Shown: positions 26,900 to 36,473, counted from the first letter of the stretch. The stretch is 64,000 bases of DNA from Oceanicella sp. SM1341 (GCF_003448965.1 NZ_QRGC01000017.1:1-64000); one strand, 5' to 3'. The notes: generated by a model from the letters alone, not told the origin. Program-made: numbers and translations.

Positions 26900-28279
26900 A
26901 TGAACCAGCTCACCAACACCCAGACCCGTGACGTGGAGGCCCTGCTCCACCCCTATACCAACGCCCGCCAGGTGCGCCTCGACGGTGCGCATGTGATCGA
27001 GCGCGGCGAGGGCGTGCGCGTGTTCGACCAGGCTGGCAAGGGTTACATCGAGGGCATGGCCGGCCTGTGGTGCTGCGGGCTGGGCTTCGGCGACGCCGAG
27101 ATCGCCGACGCGGCGCGCGAGCAGCTCGGCAAGCTGCCCTACTACCACCTCTTCGGCGGCCGCTCGCACGAGCCGGCCATCGAGCTCGCGGAGAAGATCA
27201 AGGATCTGGCCCCCGACATGGCGCGGGTGATCTACCAGTCCTCCGGCTCCGAGGCGAACGACACCCAGATCAAGCTGGTCTGGTACATGAACAACGCCCT
27301 TGGCCGGCCGGAGAAGAAGAAGATCATCTCCCGCAAGAAGGCCTACCACGGCGTGACCATCGTCTCCGCCTCGCTCACCGGCCTGCCCTACAACCACCGC
27401 GACTTCGACCTGCCGGTGGAGGGCATCAAGCACACCTCCACCCCGCATTTCTGGCGCGAGGCACAGGCCGGCGAGACCGAGGCCGAGTTCGCGAAGCGCA
27501 TGGCCGAGGATCTCGAGGCGCTGATCATCGCCGAGGGTCCGGAGACGGTCGCCGCCTTCATCGCCGAACCGGTGATGGGTGCGGGCGGCGTGATCATCCC
27601 GCCGGCGGGCTATTTCCCGGCCATCGCCGCGGTGTGCAAGAAATACGACGTGCACATGATCGCCGACGAGGTGATCTGCGGCTTCGGGCGCACGGGTGAG
27701 TGGTTCGGCTCCGACACGCTGGAGATGCCGCGCAACTCGATGTCGCTGGCCAAGCAGCTCACCGCCGGCTACGCGCCGCTCTCCGCCGTGGCGATGGACG
27801 CGCGCATGGCCGAGGCGGTGGAGGCGAACTCCGGCACCATCGGCACCTTCGGCCACGGCTTCACCTATGGCGGCCACCCGGTGTCCTGCGCCGTGGGCGC
27901 CAAGGTGCTCGACATCTACCGCGAGCGCGACATCGTCGGCCACGTGAAGAAGCTCGCGCCGCTCTTCGCCGCAAAGCTCAACGCCTACAAGGACCACCCG
28001 CTGGTGGGCGAGGTGCGCGCGCTCGGCCTGATGGGCGCGCTCGAGCTCACCCCGGACGGAACCCCGGCCGCCTTCGAGCAGCCCGGCAAGATGGGTGCCA
28101 AGCTCGGCGCCGAGCTGCTGTCGCGCGGCGTGATCCTGCGCTCCATCGGCGACTCGATGGCCTTCTGCCCGCCGATGATCATCAACGAGGCCGAGATCGA
28201 GGAGATGTTCGCCCCGATGGAAGAGGCCCTCGACGCCACCTACGCCTGGGGCAAGGCCGAAGGCTTCGTGAAGGGCTGA
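26900..28279 (+). CDS. Class III omega-aminotransferase
   Basis: 459 residues starting MNQLTNTQTRDVEALLHPYT. Class III PLP aminotransferase: SSGSEANDTQIKL near residue 112, the YHGVT motif, IADEVICGFGRTG, the PLP lysine in SLAKQLTAGYAPLSA (around residue 290), and GTFGHGFTYGGHPVSCAVG. The N-terminal LLHPYTNARQ is typical of pyruvate-dependent omega-aminotransferases that act on amines, beta-alanine or taurine-like substrates; the exact amino donor cannot be read here. DUF952 follows 31 bases downstream. Confidence 0.92.
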   Translation: MNQLTNTQTRDVEALLHPYTNARQVRLDGAHVIERGEGVRVFDQAGKGYIEGMAGLWCCGLGFGDAEIADAAREQLGKLPYYHLFGGRSHEPAIELAEKIKDLAPDMARVIYQSSGSEANDTQIKLVWYMNNALGRPEKKKIISRKKAYHGVTIVSASLTGLPYNHRDFDLPVEGIKHTSTPHFWREAQAGETEAEFAKRMAEDLEALIIAEGPETVAAFIAEPVMGAGGVIIPPAGYFPAIAAVCKKYDVHMIADEVICGFGRTGEWFGSDTLEMPRNSMSLAKQLTAGYAPLSAVAMDARMAEAVEANSGTIGTFGHGFTYGGHPVSCAVGAKVLDIYRERDIVGHVKKLAPLFAAKLNAYKDHPLVGEVRALGLMGALELTPDGTPAAFEQPGKMGAKLGAELLSRGVILRSIGDSMAFCPPMIINEAEIEEMFAPMEEALDATYAWGKAEGFVKG

Positions 28280-28310
28280 GCCCTTCACCGGAACATCAGG
28301 AAAAGGCCCC

Positions 28311-28652
28311 ATGCCCCTGATCTACAAGATATGGCGCGCCCCGGAATGGGACGCGCTGACCGCCTCGGGCACCACCCGCGGCGCGCCTGTCGACCTCGCG
28401 GACGGCTTCATCCATTTCTCCACCGCCTCCCAGGCGGCGGAGACGGCGGCAAAGCATTTCGCCGGCGCCGAGGGCCTGATGCTCGCAGCCCTCGAGGCCG
28501 ACGCCCTCGGCCCCGAGCTGCGCTGGGAGCCCTCGCGCGGCGGCGCGCTCTTCCCGCATCTCTACCGCCCGCTCGCGCGCGAGGAGATCCTGTGGTGCCG
28601 CCCGCTGCCGCTCGGCCCCGACGGCCGGCACATCTTCCCCGAGCTCACCTGA
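28311..28652 (+). CDS. DUF952 family protein
   Basis: 113 residues: MPLIYKIWRAPEWDALTASG, then DGFIHFSTASQAAETAAKHF and a C-terminal FPHLYRPL...ILWCRPLPL. This is the whole DUF952 domain, small and cytoplasmic, of unknown biochemical function; the His in GFIHFS is conserved. AGGAAAAGG precedes the ATG. In this family of bacteria it is often found next to pyrD, as here, with a 312-base spacer. Confidence 0.92.
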   Translation: MPLIYKIWRAPEWDALTASGTTRGAPVDLADGFIHFSTASQAAETAAKHFAGAEGLMLAALEADALGPELRWEPSRGGALFPHLYRPLAREEILWCRPLPLGPDGRHIFPELT

Positions 28653-28964
28653 CACGCCCCGGGCCGCCCCGCGCGGCCCGGGCACTCTCCCGTTCGCCCC
28701 GGCCCTGTCCCGGCACCGCCCGCCTCGCTCCGCTGCCCCGGGCCGCAACGCCAAGCCCCACGGCCGCCCCTCGCTCCGCTGCCCCGGCCGCAGCGCCGGG
28801 GCCTCCAGCCATCCACCGGGCAGCCCGGCAGGCGCGGCGTGCTCCGCCAGCCTCGCGCCTCCCCTGCAATGGCCGGCGCGGACAGCACCGGCCGCGCACC
28901 TCTTGACCCCGGCCCCCGCGCCGGCCGATAGAACGGCACCCGAAGCAGCTCCCGGAGCCCGCCC
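28653..28964. other. Spacer between DUF952 gene and pyrD
   Basis: 312 bases without a gene. It contains an 18-base exact direct repeat, CCTCGCTCCGCTGCCCCG, at 28723-28740 and 28769-28786. A GGAG site precedes pyrD. No terminator was seen. Confidence 0.55.
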
Positions 28965-30017
28965 ATGTCCGCCTTCCTCGAACGCGCCGGCCTGCCGCTG
29001 CTGCGCCGCATCGACCCCGAGACCGCCCATGGCCTCGCCATCCGGGCGCTGCGCCTCGGGCTCGCGCCGGCGCCGGGGCCGGTCACCTCGCCGCGGCTGG
29101 CCACGCGGCTCGCCGGGCTGAAACTGGCCAACCCGCTCGGCCTCGCCGCCGGGTTCGACAAGAACGCCGAGGCGCTGAGCCCGCTGCTGCGCGCCGGTTT
29201 CGGCTTTGTCGAGGTCGGTGCCGTCACCCCGCGCCCGCAGCCCGGAAACCCGCGCCCGCGGCTGTTCCGCCTGCCTCAGGACGCCGGCGTCATCAACCGG
29301 TTCGGCTTCAACAACAAGGGCATGGAGGCGATGGCGCAGGCGCTGGCGGCCCCGCGCCCCGCCGGCATCACCGGCCTCAACCTCGGCGCCAACAAGGACA
29401 GCGAAGACCGCGCGGCCGATTACGTGGCCCTGATGGAGCGCCTCGGGCCGCTGGTGGATTTCGCCACCGTCAACATCTCCTCGCCCAACACCGAGAAGCT
29501 GCGCGACCTGCAGGGCCCCGCCGCCCTGCGCGCCCTGCTCGAAGGCGTGCTCACCGCGCGCGACGCCCTGCCCCGGCGCATTCCGGTGTTCCTGAAGATC
29601 GCGCCCGATCTCGACAGCCCGGCGCTGGCGGAGATCGCCGCCACCGCGCGCGGCACGGGCATCGACGCCATCGTCGCCACCAACACCACGCTGGCGCGCG
29701 ACGGGCTCACGAGCGCGGCGCGGGGCGAGACCGGGGGCCTCTCCGGCCAGCCGGTCTTCGCGCGCTCCACCGCGGTGCTCTCCGAGCTCTACCGGCTCAC
29801 CGAAGGCGCGGTTCCGCTCGTCGGCGTGGGCGGCATCGCCTCGGCCGAACAGGCCTATGCCAAGATCCGCGCCGGTGCCTCGGCCCTGCAGCTCTACACC
29901 GCGCTCGCCTACCGCGGCCTGTCGCTGGTGCCCGAGATCCTGCACGGGCTGGAGGCGCTGCTCGCGCGCGACGGGTTTGCCACCGTGGCCGATGCGGTGG
30001 GTGCCGACCACCGCTGA
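28965..30017 (+). CDS. pyrD: Dihydroorotate dehydrogenase (quinone), class 2
   Basis: 350 residues, class 2 (membrane-associated, quinone-linked) DHODH. The N-terminal helical segment [20 protein letters not shown] is the class 2 quinone domain, followed by [38 protein letters not shown], the catalytic-loop serine in VNISSPNT, and [19 protein letters not shown]. It oxidises dihydroorotate to orotate in pyrimidine synthesis, with FMN and ubiquinone. Complete and of normal length. Confidence 0.98.
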   Translation: MSAFLERAGLPLLRRIDPETAHGLAIRALRLGLAPAPGPVTSPRLATRLAGLKLANPLGLAAGFDKNAEALSPLLRAGFGFVEVGAVTPRPQPGNPRPRLFRLPQDAGVINRFGFNNKGMEAMAQALAAPRPAGITGLNLGANKDSEDRAADYVALMERLGPLVDFATVNISSPNTEKLRDLQGPAALRALLEGVLTARDALPRRIPVFLKIAPDLDSPALAEIAATARGTGIDAIVATNTTLARDGLTSAARGETGGLSGQPVFARSTAVLSELYRLTEGAVPLVGVGGIASAEQAYAKIRAGASALQLYTALAYRGLSLVPEILHGLEALLARDGFATVADAVGADHR

Positions 30018-30039
30018 GGCAGGCGGCCGGGCACGGCTC

Positions 30040-31380
30040 TCAGCCGCCCGCGCCCGGTGCGTCGGCCTCGCGCTCCAGCGCGGGGTAGCGCAGCCAGAGC
30101 GTCGCGGCGCGGGCGGTGTTGAGCACCATCAGCCCGGCCCAAAGCCCGTGGTTGCCGAAGGCGGGAATGAGCAGCACCAGCGCGCCGGCGTAGATCAGGC
30201 TCGACCAGATCGCCGCCATGCGCATGTCCCGCGTGCGGGTGGCGCCGATGAAGATGCCGTCGAACATCCAGGCGAGGATGCCCACCACCGGGGCGAGCAC
30301 CGCCCAGGGCAGGTAGGCGCGGGCCTCGGCGCGCACCGTCTCCGCGGTGGTCATCGCGTCGATGATCAGCGTGCCGCCCAGCGCGAAGGCGAGCGCCAGC
30401 ACAAGCGCGCCGCCCACGCCCCAGAGGCTGGAGAGCCAGGCGCCCCGGCGCAGCGCGGCCCGGGCGCGCGCGCCCATCGCCTGCCCCACCAGCGCCTCCG
30501 CCGCGAAGGCGAAACCGTCGAGCGCGCAGGCGGTTATCTCGAGGAACTGCAGCAGGATCTGGTTTGCCGCCAGCGTCACGTCGCCGAAATCGGCGCCGAG
30601 GAACAGGAAGCTGGTGAGGCTCGCCTGCAGCAGCACCGAACGCACCATGATGTCGCCGTTCACCGCCGCCATGCGCCGCAGCCGGGCGCGGTCGAACACC
30701 CGCCCCCAGTCGCGCCACTGCGCCCCGGTGAAGGCGGCGCGGCACAGCCAGAGGCCGAGCGCGAGGCCGGTCCATTCCGCGATCAGCGTGGCGGTGGCAA
30801 CGCCCTCCACCCCCCAGTCGAGCCCGAGCACGAACCACAGATCGAGGCAGACGTTGAGCCCGTTCATCCACAGCTGCAGCAGCAGCACCGCCCTCGTGCG
30901 CTCCATCGCGATCAGCCAGCCGGTGACGGCGTAGAGCGCGATGGTGGCCGGCGCCCCCCAGATGCGGATGGCGAGATAGGCGCGGCCCAGCCCCTCCACC
31001 TCGCTCGAGGCAGGCGCGATGCGGAAGGCGGCCCAGAACAGCGGCACCTGCGCCGCGACGAACACCAGCCCCGCCAGCGCCCCGATCATCAGCGCCCGGG
31101 TGAGCAGCGCCCCGGTCTCGGCCACGTCGCCCGCGCCGCGGGCCTGGGCCACGAGGCCCGAGGTGCCCATGCGCAGGAAGCCGAACACCCAGTAGATCGA
31201 GGTGAGGATGATCGCGCCGATGCCCACGGCACCGATGGGGGCCGCGAGGCCGATCTGGCCCACCACCCCGGTGTCGACGGCGCCGAGGATGGGCACGGTG
31301 GCGTTGGAGAGCGCGATGGGCAGCGCGATCTTGAGCACCCGCGCATGGGTGATGGCGGAGGGGGAGACGGTGTCTGTCAT
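30040..31380 (-). CDS. MATE family efflux transporter (DinF-like)
   Basis: 446 residues with about twelve membrane helices, two similar halves. The N-terminal pattern ALPIALSNATVPILGAVDTGVVG and the DinF-like FMRMGTSGLVAQARGAGD region identify a MATE cation-antiporter of the DinF subgroup. It likely exports an organic cation or drug. Convergent to pyrD with a 22-base gap. No regulator is adjacent. Confidence 0.92.
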   Translation of the reverse strand: MTDTVSPSAITHARVLKIALPIALSNATVPILGAVDTGVVGQIGLAAPIGAVGIGAIILTSIYWVFGFLRMGTSGLVAQARGAGDVAETGALLTRALMIGALAGLVFVAAQVPLFWAAFRIAPASSEVEGLGRAYLAIRIWGAPATIALYAVTGWLIAMERTRAVLLLQLWMNGLNVCLDLWFVLGLDWGVEGVATATLIAEWTGLALGLWLCRAAFTGAQWRDWGRVFDRARLRRMAAVNGDIMVRSVLLQASLTSFLFLGADFGDVTLAANQILLQFLEITACALDGFAFAAEALVGQAMGARARAALRRGAWLSSLWGVGGALVLALAFALGGTLIIDAMTTAETVRAEARAYLPWAVLAPVVGILAWMFDGIFIGATRTRDMRMAAIWSSLIYAGALVLLIPAFGNHGLWAGLMVLNTARAATLWLRYPALEREADAPGAGG

Positions 31381-31502
31381 GGTCCGTGGGGTCCGGTGCG
31401 GCTTGCGGCTCGAGGGCGGAGGCGGGCGGGCCTCAGACGCCCCCGCGCAGCGGCCGCCTCGTGCCGGCCCGCCCGCGCGGGCCGGTGGCGCGGCGGTCTG
31501 CC

Positions 31503-32015
31503 TCAGCCACGGTCGAAACGGGGCATCATGAAATGCCCCGTCGCCTGGATGAAGGGCTTGTCGCGGTTGTCCTGCCAGCCCTCCACCTGCACCGAGGCAT
31601 AGCGCCGCCCGGAGCGGGTGATGCGGGCGCGGGCGTAGGCATCGCGCGGCAGGCCGGAGCGGAGGTAGTCCACGGTGAAATCGATGGTGCGCGGCAGCGA
31701 GACCATGCCGCCCGCCTCCAGCCGCTCGGCCTCTTCCCCGCCGCTCTCGATCCGCTCCCAGATCATCGACCAGGCGAGCTCGGTGATGGCGGTGATCTCG
31801 AGGAAGGCGCCGGTCACCCCGCCGTGCAGGGCGGGCAGCAGCGGGTTGCCGATGTTCTTCTCGTCATAGGCCAGGATGCCGGTGAGCTCGTCGCCCCGCC
31901 GCTCGAAGGTGACGCCGAGAAAGCCGATGTAGGGCACCGCGCCCACGAGCTGGCGCAGCGCCGCGTCGCGCCGCTTCTTGATCACCTGCACGGGTTCGGG
32001 CTTCGGGCGGGCCAT
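31503..32015 (-). CDS. Hotdog-fold thioesterase (PaaI-like)
   Basis: 170 residues starting MARPKPEPVQVIKKRRDAAL. It has a single hotdog domain with PALHGGVTGAFLEITAIT near the centre (the HGG turn of PaaI-type enzymes), and TIDFTVDYLRSGLPRD. It likely hydrolyses an aryl- or acyl-CoA. Its ATG overlaps the stop codon of the next upstream thioesterase by one base, so they form a pair. Confidence 0.85.
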   Translation of the reverse strand: MARPKPEPVQVIKKRRDAALRQLVGAVPYIGFLGVTFERRGDELTGILAYDEKNIGNPLLPALHGGVTGAFLEITAITELAWSMIWERIESGGEEAERLEAGGMVSLPRTIDFTVDYLRSGLPRDAYARARITRSGRRYASVQVEGWQDNRDKPFIQATGHFMMPRFDRG

Positions 32016-32467
32016 CAGGCGGCTCCCTCTGTTGCACGGTCGATGATGAAGGCGCCGCTGGCGGTGGCGACAACGGCGCTCTCGTCCTCCGCCTCGAAGG
32101 CGGTGGCGCGCACGAAGCCCACGTTGCGCGTGGTGTGGTAGCACTCGGCCCGGGCACTCACCGCGAGCCCGGGAGAGGCCGCGCGCATGTAGTCGATCCG
32201 CAGGTCCATCGTGGCGGTGACGAGCGCGTTGGTGGGGTGCAACATCACCGCCGTGCCACAGCAGGTGTCGAGCAGGGTGGTGATCACCCCGCCATGCATC
32301 ACCCCGGTCTCCGGGTCTCCCACCAGCTGCGGGTGATAGGGCACGCGCAGCACCGCCTCGGCCAGCGCCATGGAGACGAATTCCATCCCCAGCGCCTGCG
32401 CATGCGGCAGCGCGCCGATGAAGCCGCGGGCCAGCTCGATCCGCTTCTCGAGATCGAAAGTGCTCAT
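32015..32467 (-). CDS. Hotdog-fold thioesterase (PaaI-like), first of the pair
   Basis: 150 residues starting MSTFDLEKRIELARGFIGAL. A hotdog domain with GVMHGGVITTLLDTCCGTAV (HGG turn plus catalytic Asp) and DLRIDYMRAASPG. It is a paralogue of the gene downstream (31503-32015); two hotdog subunits encoded together often form a heteromer or serve different chain lengths. It is divergent from the metal exporter at 32625, with the palindrome at 32592-32608 between them. Confidence 0.87.
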   Translation of the reverse strand: MSTFDLEKRIELARGFIGALPHAQALGMEFVSMALAEAVLRVPYHPQLVGDPETGVMHGGVITTLLDTCCGTAVMLHPTNALVTATMDLRIDYMRAASPGLAVSARAECYHTTRNVGFVRATAFEAEDESAVVATASGAFIIDRATEGAA

Positions 32468-32591
32468 GTTTCGGGCAAACTCCCCTCTTCTGCCGGTGCC
32501 GCACCTGATCATACTCCGCCCGGAACGGCAACGGAGGCAAGCCGTCCCTGCGCGGGGCTTGATTTTGAGATGAATTGCCCCGATCTTGCAA

Positions 32592-32608
32592 TTGAGAATA
32601 GTTCTCAA
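32592..32608 (+). promoter_or_regulatory. Irr/Fur-type palindromic operator (ICE-like)
   Basis: TTGAGAA-TAG-TTCTCAA, a perfect 7-3-7 inverted repeat, 17 bases before the start of the putative metal exporter. It differs by one base per arm from the iron control element TTTAGAA-N3-TTCTAAA bound by Irr in rhizobia and Rhodobacterales. The gene downstream is a predicted metal transporter, which fits. It could also be a Mur/Fur or MntR-like site. Confidence 0.7.
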
Positions 32609-32624
32609 CAGGAAGGAAGACACG

Positions 32625-33770
32625 ATGCCCTCCCAGTCCGGTACCGCCGGCCGACCGCCCCGCTCCGCCCTCGCGACAGGGCCGGGCCCCTTCCGGCCCG
32701 GACGTCTCGCGCTCGTGGCCCTGCTCGGGCTGCTCGCGGTGCTGCCGGGAGAGATCGGCGTGGTCACCCGCGGCGCGCTCACCGATGCCTACCTGCAGGT
32801 GTCGGTCTTCGTGGCCGCCACGCTGCTGCTGTTCTACGGTGTGGAACGCGCCTGGCACGTGGACGTGGGCAGCCTGATGCGCCGGCATCGCCGTTTCCAG
32901 GTGCCCATCGCGGCGCTGTTCGGGGCGCTGCCGGGCTGCGGCGGCGCGATCGTGGTGGTGGCGGCCTATTCCTCCGGCCACGTGGGCATGGGCGCGGTCA
33001 CCGCCACGCTCACCGCCACGATGGGCGACGCGGCCTTCCTGCTCATCGCCACCCGGCCGGACGTGGCGGCTGTGGTGCTGCCGCTGAGCTTTGCCACCGG
33101 CATCCTCTCGGGCTACGCGGTGGACTGGCTGGCCCCCGGCCGGCTCGCCACGGCGGCGGCGCCGGCCTGCGTGCCGGCGCGCATCGCCCGGCCGCGGGCG
33201 CGGGATTTCGCCAGCCTCGCCCTCGCCGCGCCCGGCCTCGTCTTCGGGGCCATGCTGCTGGCCGACACCGACCCGGCCGAGACCTTCGGCGCCCTGCCGC
33301 AATGGGTGGCGCTCGCCGGCATCGCCCTCGGCGCGCTGATCTGGGCCGCCTCGCCGGTCGACGCGATCACCTCGCCGCAGGACCCGCCGCTGGCGCGCAT
33401 GAGCGAGGAGACGAGCTTCGTCACCGCCTACGTGATCATGGCCTACCTCGCCTACGAGTACCTCATCACCCTCACCGGCATCGACCTCGGGCAGCTCTTC
33501 GACACGGTTGCGCCGCTGCTGCCGCTCATCGCCATCGCGGTGGGGCTGATCCCGGGCTGCGGGCCGCAGGTGCTGGTCACCACGCTGTTCCTCAACGGGC
33601 TGATCCCCTTCTCAGCCCTCATCGGCAACGCCATCTCCAACGACGGCGACGCCCTCTTCCCCGCCCTCGCGCTCGACCCCGGGGCGGCAGTGCGTGCCAC
33701 GCTCTATAGTACCATTCCTGCACTTCTCGTCGCTTATGGCGTCTACTTCCTTGCTCCGGGGCTGTTCTGA
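32625..33770 (+). CDS. Putative metal (manganese) transporter, ArsP_2/DUF2899 family
   Basis: 381 residues, about ten membrane helices. The pattern GALPGCGGAIVVVAAYSSGH (near residue 92) and a mirrored LIPGCGPQVLVTTLFLNG in the second half mark the PF11449 family, often annotated as putative manganese transporter or arsenic efflux protein. The start at 32625 has AGGAAGGAAG just upstream; the longer frame from 32586 would run through the operator. The Irr/Fur-like palindrome upstream supports a role in iron- or manganese-dependent metal export. Confidence 0.8.
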   Translation: MPSQSGTAGRPPRSALATGPGPFRPGRLALVALLGLLAVLPGEIGVVTRGALTDAYLQVSVFVAATLLLFYGVERAWHVDVGSLMRRHRRFQVPIAALFGALPGCGGAIVVVAAYSSGHVGMGAVTATLTATMGDAAFLLIATRPDVAAVVLPLSFATGILSGYAVDWLAPGRLATAAAPACVPARIARPRARDFASLALAAPGLVFGAMLLADTDPAETFGALPQWVALAGIALGALIWAASPVDAITSPQDPPLARMSEETSFVTAYVIMAYLAYEYLITLTGIDLGQLFDTVAPLLPLIAIAVGLIPGCGPQVLVTTLFLNGLIPFSALIGNAISNDGDALFPALALDPGAAVRATLYSTIPALLVAYGVYFLAPGLF

Positions 33771-33811
33771 CACCATTTAGGCACTTGGCCCGTGTTGCGA
33801 CACGCGAGCGC

Positions 33812-33851
33812 TTGACCCCGGCAGAGGCATCGCAGAAAATGAACGCTCATT
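33812..33851 (+). promoter_or_regulatory. Candidate promoter and operator of the MerR regulator
   Basis: TTGACC (33812-33817), a 17-base spacer and GAAAAT (33835-33840) form a plausible promoter. The palindrome AATGA-ACGC-TCATT (33838-33851) overlaps the -10 box and resembles fatty-acid regulator operators (TGAAYG-type). A site within the promoter is consistent with autoregulation by the MerR protein or with FadP-like control. Confidence 0.45.
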
Positions 33852-33880
33852 CAGAAATGCAACGGAGGGAGGCTCCGGGC

Positions 33881-34276
33881 GTGCCCACGCGGCGATCGAC
33901 CATCAGCGAAATGTGTGCCGAGTTCGGTGTAACCCCCCGCACATTGCGTTATTACGAATATATCGAGCTCATCGCGCCCGAACGCGAAGGGCGCAAGCGG
34001 CTCTACACCCCGCGCGACCGCGGCCGGCTGAAGCTCATCCTGCTCGGCCGGCGCTTCGGCTTCGCGCTGGAGCGCATCCGCCAGTGGCTCGACCTCTACG
34101 ACGAGGACGCGGGCACGGAGCTGCAGACCCGGATGTGGATCGAGAGCTCGGCCACCCGGCTCGAGGAGCTGGAGCGCGAGCGCGAGGAGCTCGACCAGAC
34201 CATCGACGAGCTGCGCGCCCTGCGCGAGGCCGCCATCGCCGGCATGCTCACCGGCAAGCGCCACGCCGCCGAATGA
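33881..34276 (+). CDS. MerR-family transcriptional regulator (LiuR-like)
   Basis: 131 residues from a GTG at 33881, with GGGAGG eight bases upstream; earlier in-frame starts would lie within the promoter. The helix-turn-helix is ISEMCAEFGVTPRTLRYYEY (residues ~8-27), followed by the wing ERKGRKRLYTPRDR-type stretch and a C-terminal coiled coil (LEELEREREELDQTIDELRA). It lacks a metal-binding cysteine loop, so it is of the LiuR type that controls acyl-CoA catabolism. It stands directly upstream of the beta-oxidation operon it probably regulates. Confidence 0.85.
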   Translation: MPTRRSTISEMCAEFGVTPRTLRYYEYIELIAPEREGRKRLYTPRDRGRLKLILLGRRFGFALERIRQWLDLYDEDAGTELQTRMWIESSATRLEELEREREELDQTIDELRALREAAIAGMLTGKRHAAE

Positions 34277-34488
34277 GGGGCTTACGCGACGTTATCCGCG
34301 CCCCTGCGCGCGGAACGGCTTGATCGAATCATCCCCCCTCCGCTCGTCTGGTACAAACCGGACAGAAACACGCCGGGGGGGATGAGAACCGGCTTGCGCC
34401 GGCAAAGGATCGGCGCCCGGGGCCCTTGCCCGGGCAGCCCGACGCACCCTCCGGCATGACGCGCCGAGACAGGGCGCCGGGAGGGTCG

Positions 34489-36267
34489 ATGCCGAGCTAT
34501 GAGCCGCCGCTGCGCGACTATGCCTTTCTCCTCCACGAGGTGCTGCGGGTGGAGGAAACCGCCGTCCCCGTGCTCGCCGCGCTCGAGCCCGACACCAGCG
34601 CCGCCATCCTCACCGAGGCCGGTCGCATCGCCCGCGACGTGCTCGCCCCCCTCAACGCCCCGGGAGACCGCGCCGGCTGCCGGCTGGAAAACGGCGTGGT
34701 GCGCACGCCGCAGGGCTTTGCCGAGGCCTACGCCCGTCTGCGCGACGACGGCTGGAACGGGCTCGACTGCGACGAGGAATGGGGCGGCGAGGGCCAGTCC
34801 CACCTGCTCGGCGCCGCGGTGGGGGAGATGCATGTCTCCGCCAACATGGCGCTGATGATGTACCCCGGCCTCACCCATGGCGCCTGGTCGACCATCCGCG
34901 CGCATGGCACGCCCGAGCAGAAGCGCACCTACCTCGCCCCGCTCACCACCGGGCGCTGGACCGGCACCATGAACCTCACCGAGCCGCATTGCGGCACCGA
35001 CCTCGGGCTGATGCGCAGCCGCGCCGAGCCGCAGGCCGACGGCAGCTACCGCATCACCGGTCAGAAGATCTTCATCTCCTCCGGCGAGCATGACCTCGCG
35101 GAGAACATCGTCCACCTCGTGCTCGCGCGCATTCCCGGCGGGCCGGAGGGCATCCGCGGCGTGTCGCTGTTCATCGTGCCGAAGTTCCTGCCCGACGCGG
35201 CCGGCGCCCCGGGCGCGCGCAATGCCCTCGCCTGCTCCAAGCTCGAGGAGAAGATGGGCGTGCACGCCAACGCCACCTGCGTGATGGACTATGACGGCGC
35301 CACCGGCTTCCTGCTCGGCGAGGCGCACAAGGGCATGCGGGCGATGTTCACCATGATGAACGAGGCGCGCATCAAGGTGGGGCTGCAGGGGCTGGCGCAG
35401 GCCTCCGCCGCCCACCAGGCCGCCGTCACCTGGGCGCGGGAGCGGCTGCAGGGCCGCGCCGTCTCGGGCCCCTCCGACCCCGGCCAGCCGGCCGACCCGA
35501 TCATCCGCCACCCCGACATCCGCCGCACCCTGATGGAGCAGCGCGCCTTCGTGGAGGGGGGCCGGGCCTTCCTGCTCGCCACCGCCGCACTGGTCGACGA
35601 GGTGGAGCACAGCGCCGACGCCGACGCCGCCGGCCGCCTCGCCCTGCTCACCCCGGTGGTGAAGGGCTTCCTCACCGACCGCGGCTTCGAGGCCTGCGTG
35701 AGCGCGCAGCAGGTGTTCGGCGGGCACGGCTACATCGAGGAGACCGGCGTCTCGCAATTCGTGCGCGATGCCCGCGTGGCGATGATCTACGAGGGCACCA
35801 ACGGCGTGCAGGCGCTCGACCTCGTGGGGCGCAAGCTCGCCGCCGACAGCGGCCACCACATCGCGGGCTACCTGAAGGAAACCGGCGAATACCTCGCCGC
35901 CTGCTCGGGCGACGGCTCGCTGCCGCAGGACATCCTCGGCCCCCTCGCCGCCGGCGCGGCCGACCTCGGCGAGGCGGTGGCCTGGCTCGCCTCCGAAGGG
36001 CCGGCAAACCCGGCCGGGGCGCTGGCCGGCTCCACCGATTTCCTGCATCTCTTCGGGCTCGTCTGCCTCGGCCGGGCCTGGGCGGACATGGCGCGCGTCG
36101 CCGCCACGGCGCTGGCCGGCACCCCGCCCGACCCCGGCTTCTACGAGGCCAAGCTCGCCACGGCGCGCTTCTACATGGCACGCATCATGCCCGAGACCGC
36201 CGCGCGCCTCATCCGCATCCGCACCGGCGCCGCCCCGGTGTTCGCCCTGCCCGAAGAAGCCTTCTGA
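34489..36267 (+). CDS. Acyl-CoA dehydrogenase (FadE-like, with C-terminal extension)
   Basis: 592 residues starting [20 protein letters not shown]. The acyl-CoA dehydrogenase fold is seen in [52 protein letters not shown] and the catalytic-Glu region [16 protein letters not shown]-terminal ~110-residue extension is usual for this subgroup. It oxidises acyl-CoA to trans-2-enoyl-CoA with FAD. The start at 34489 follows GGGAGGG; an upstream ATG at 34456 is possible. First enzyme of the operon behind the MerR gene. Confidence 0.95.
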   Translation: MPSYEPPLRDYAFLLHEVLRVEETAVPVLAALEPDTSAAILTEAGRIARDVLAPLNAPGDRAGCRLENGVVRTPQGFAEAYARLRDDGWNGLDCDEEWGGEGQSHLLGAAVGEMHVSANMALMMYPGLTHGAWSTIRAHGTPEQKRTYLAPLTTGRWTGTMNLTEPHCGTDLGLMRSRAEPQADGSYRITGQKIFISSGEHDLAENIVHLVLARIPGGPEGIRGVSLFIVPKFLPDAAGAPGARNALACSKLEEKMGVHANATCVMDYDGATGFLLGEAHKGMRAMFTMMNEARIKVGLQGLAQASAAHQAAVTWARERLQGRAVSGPSDPGQPADPIIRHPDIRRTLMEQRAFVEGGRAFLLATAALVDEVEHSADADAAGRLALLTPVVKGFLTDRGFEACVSAQQVFGGHGYIEETGVSQFVRDARVAMIYEGTNGVQALDLVGRKLAADSGHHIAGYLKETGEYLAACSGDGSLPQDILGPLAAGAADLGEAVAWLASEGPANPAGALAGSTDFLHLFGLVCLGRAWADMARVAATALAGTPPDPGFYEAKLATARFYMARIMPETAARLIRIRTGAAPVFALPEEAF

Positions 36268-36279
36268 CGGCACCACTTC

Positions 36280-36460
36280 CCGGCGGGGACACCCGCCGGA
36301 ACCCCGTCCGGCGGGGGATCCCGCCGGAACCACGAGCCGCGGGGACACCCGCCGACCCCGTACCCGGCGGGCCCCGCCGCCAGACCCACGGCGGGGAGCC
36401 CCGTCACCGCAAGACCCGGCGGGCCTGCCCGCCGAAGACACACCGCGGGCCCGCCCGCCA
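36280..36460 (+). repeat. Array of ~28-bp tandem hairpin repeats within the beta-oxidation operon
   Basis: About seven degenerate units with a ~28-base period. Units 1 and 2 are CCGGCGGG-GACA-CCCGCCGG (36280-36299) and CCGGCGGG-GGAT-CCCGCCGG (36308-36327), 28 bases apart, each a perfect 8-bp stem and four-base loop; later units keep shorter stems, e.g. CGGCGGGC-CT-GCCCGCCG and GCGGGC-CC-GCCCGC (36445-36458). It fills the spacer between the acyl-CoA dehydrogenase and GST genes. It may act in mRNA stability or partial termination. Confidence 0.8.
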
Positions 36461-36473
36461 CCAGGAACTGACC

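Noticed and set aside
36280..36460. Regularly spaced repeats resembling a CRISPR array
   Set aside because: Units contain both the palindrome and the spacer-length remainder with similar sequence, period is only 28 bases, and no cas genes are nearby.
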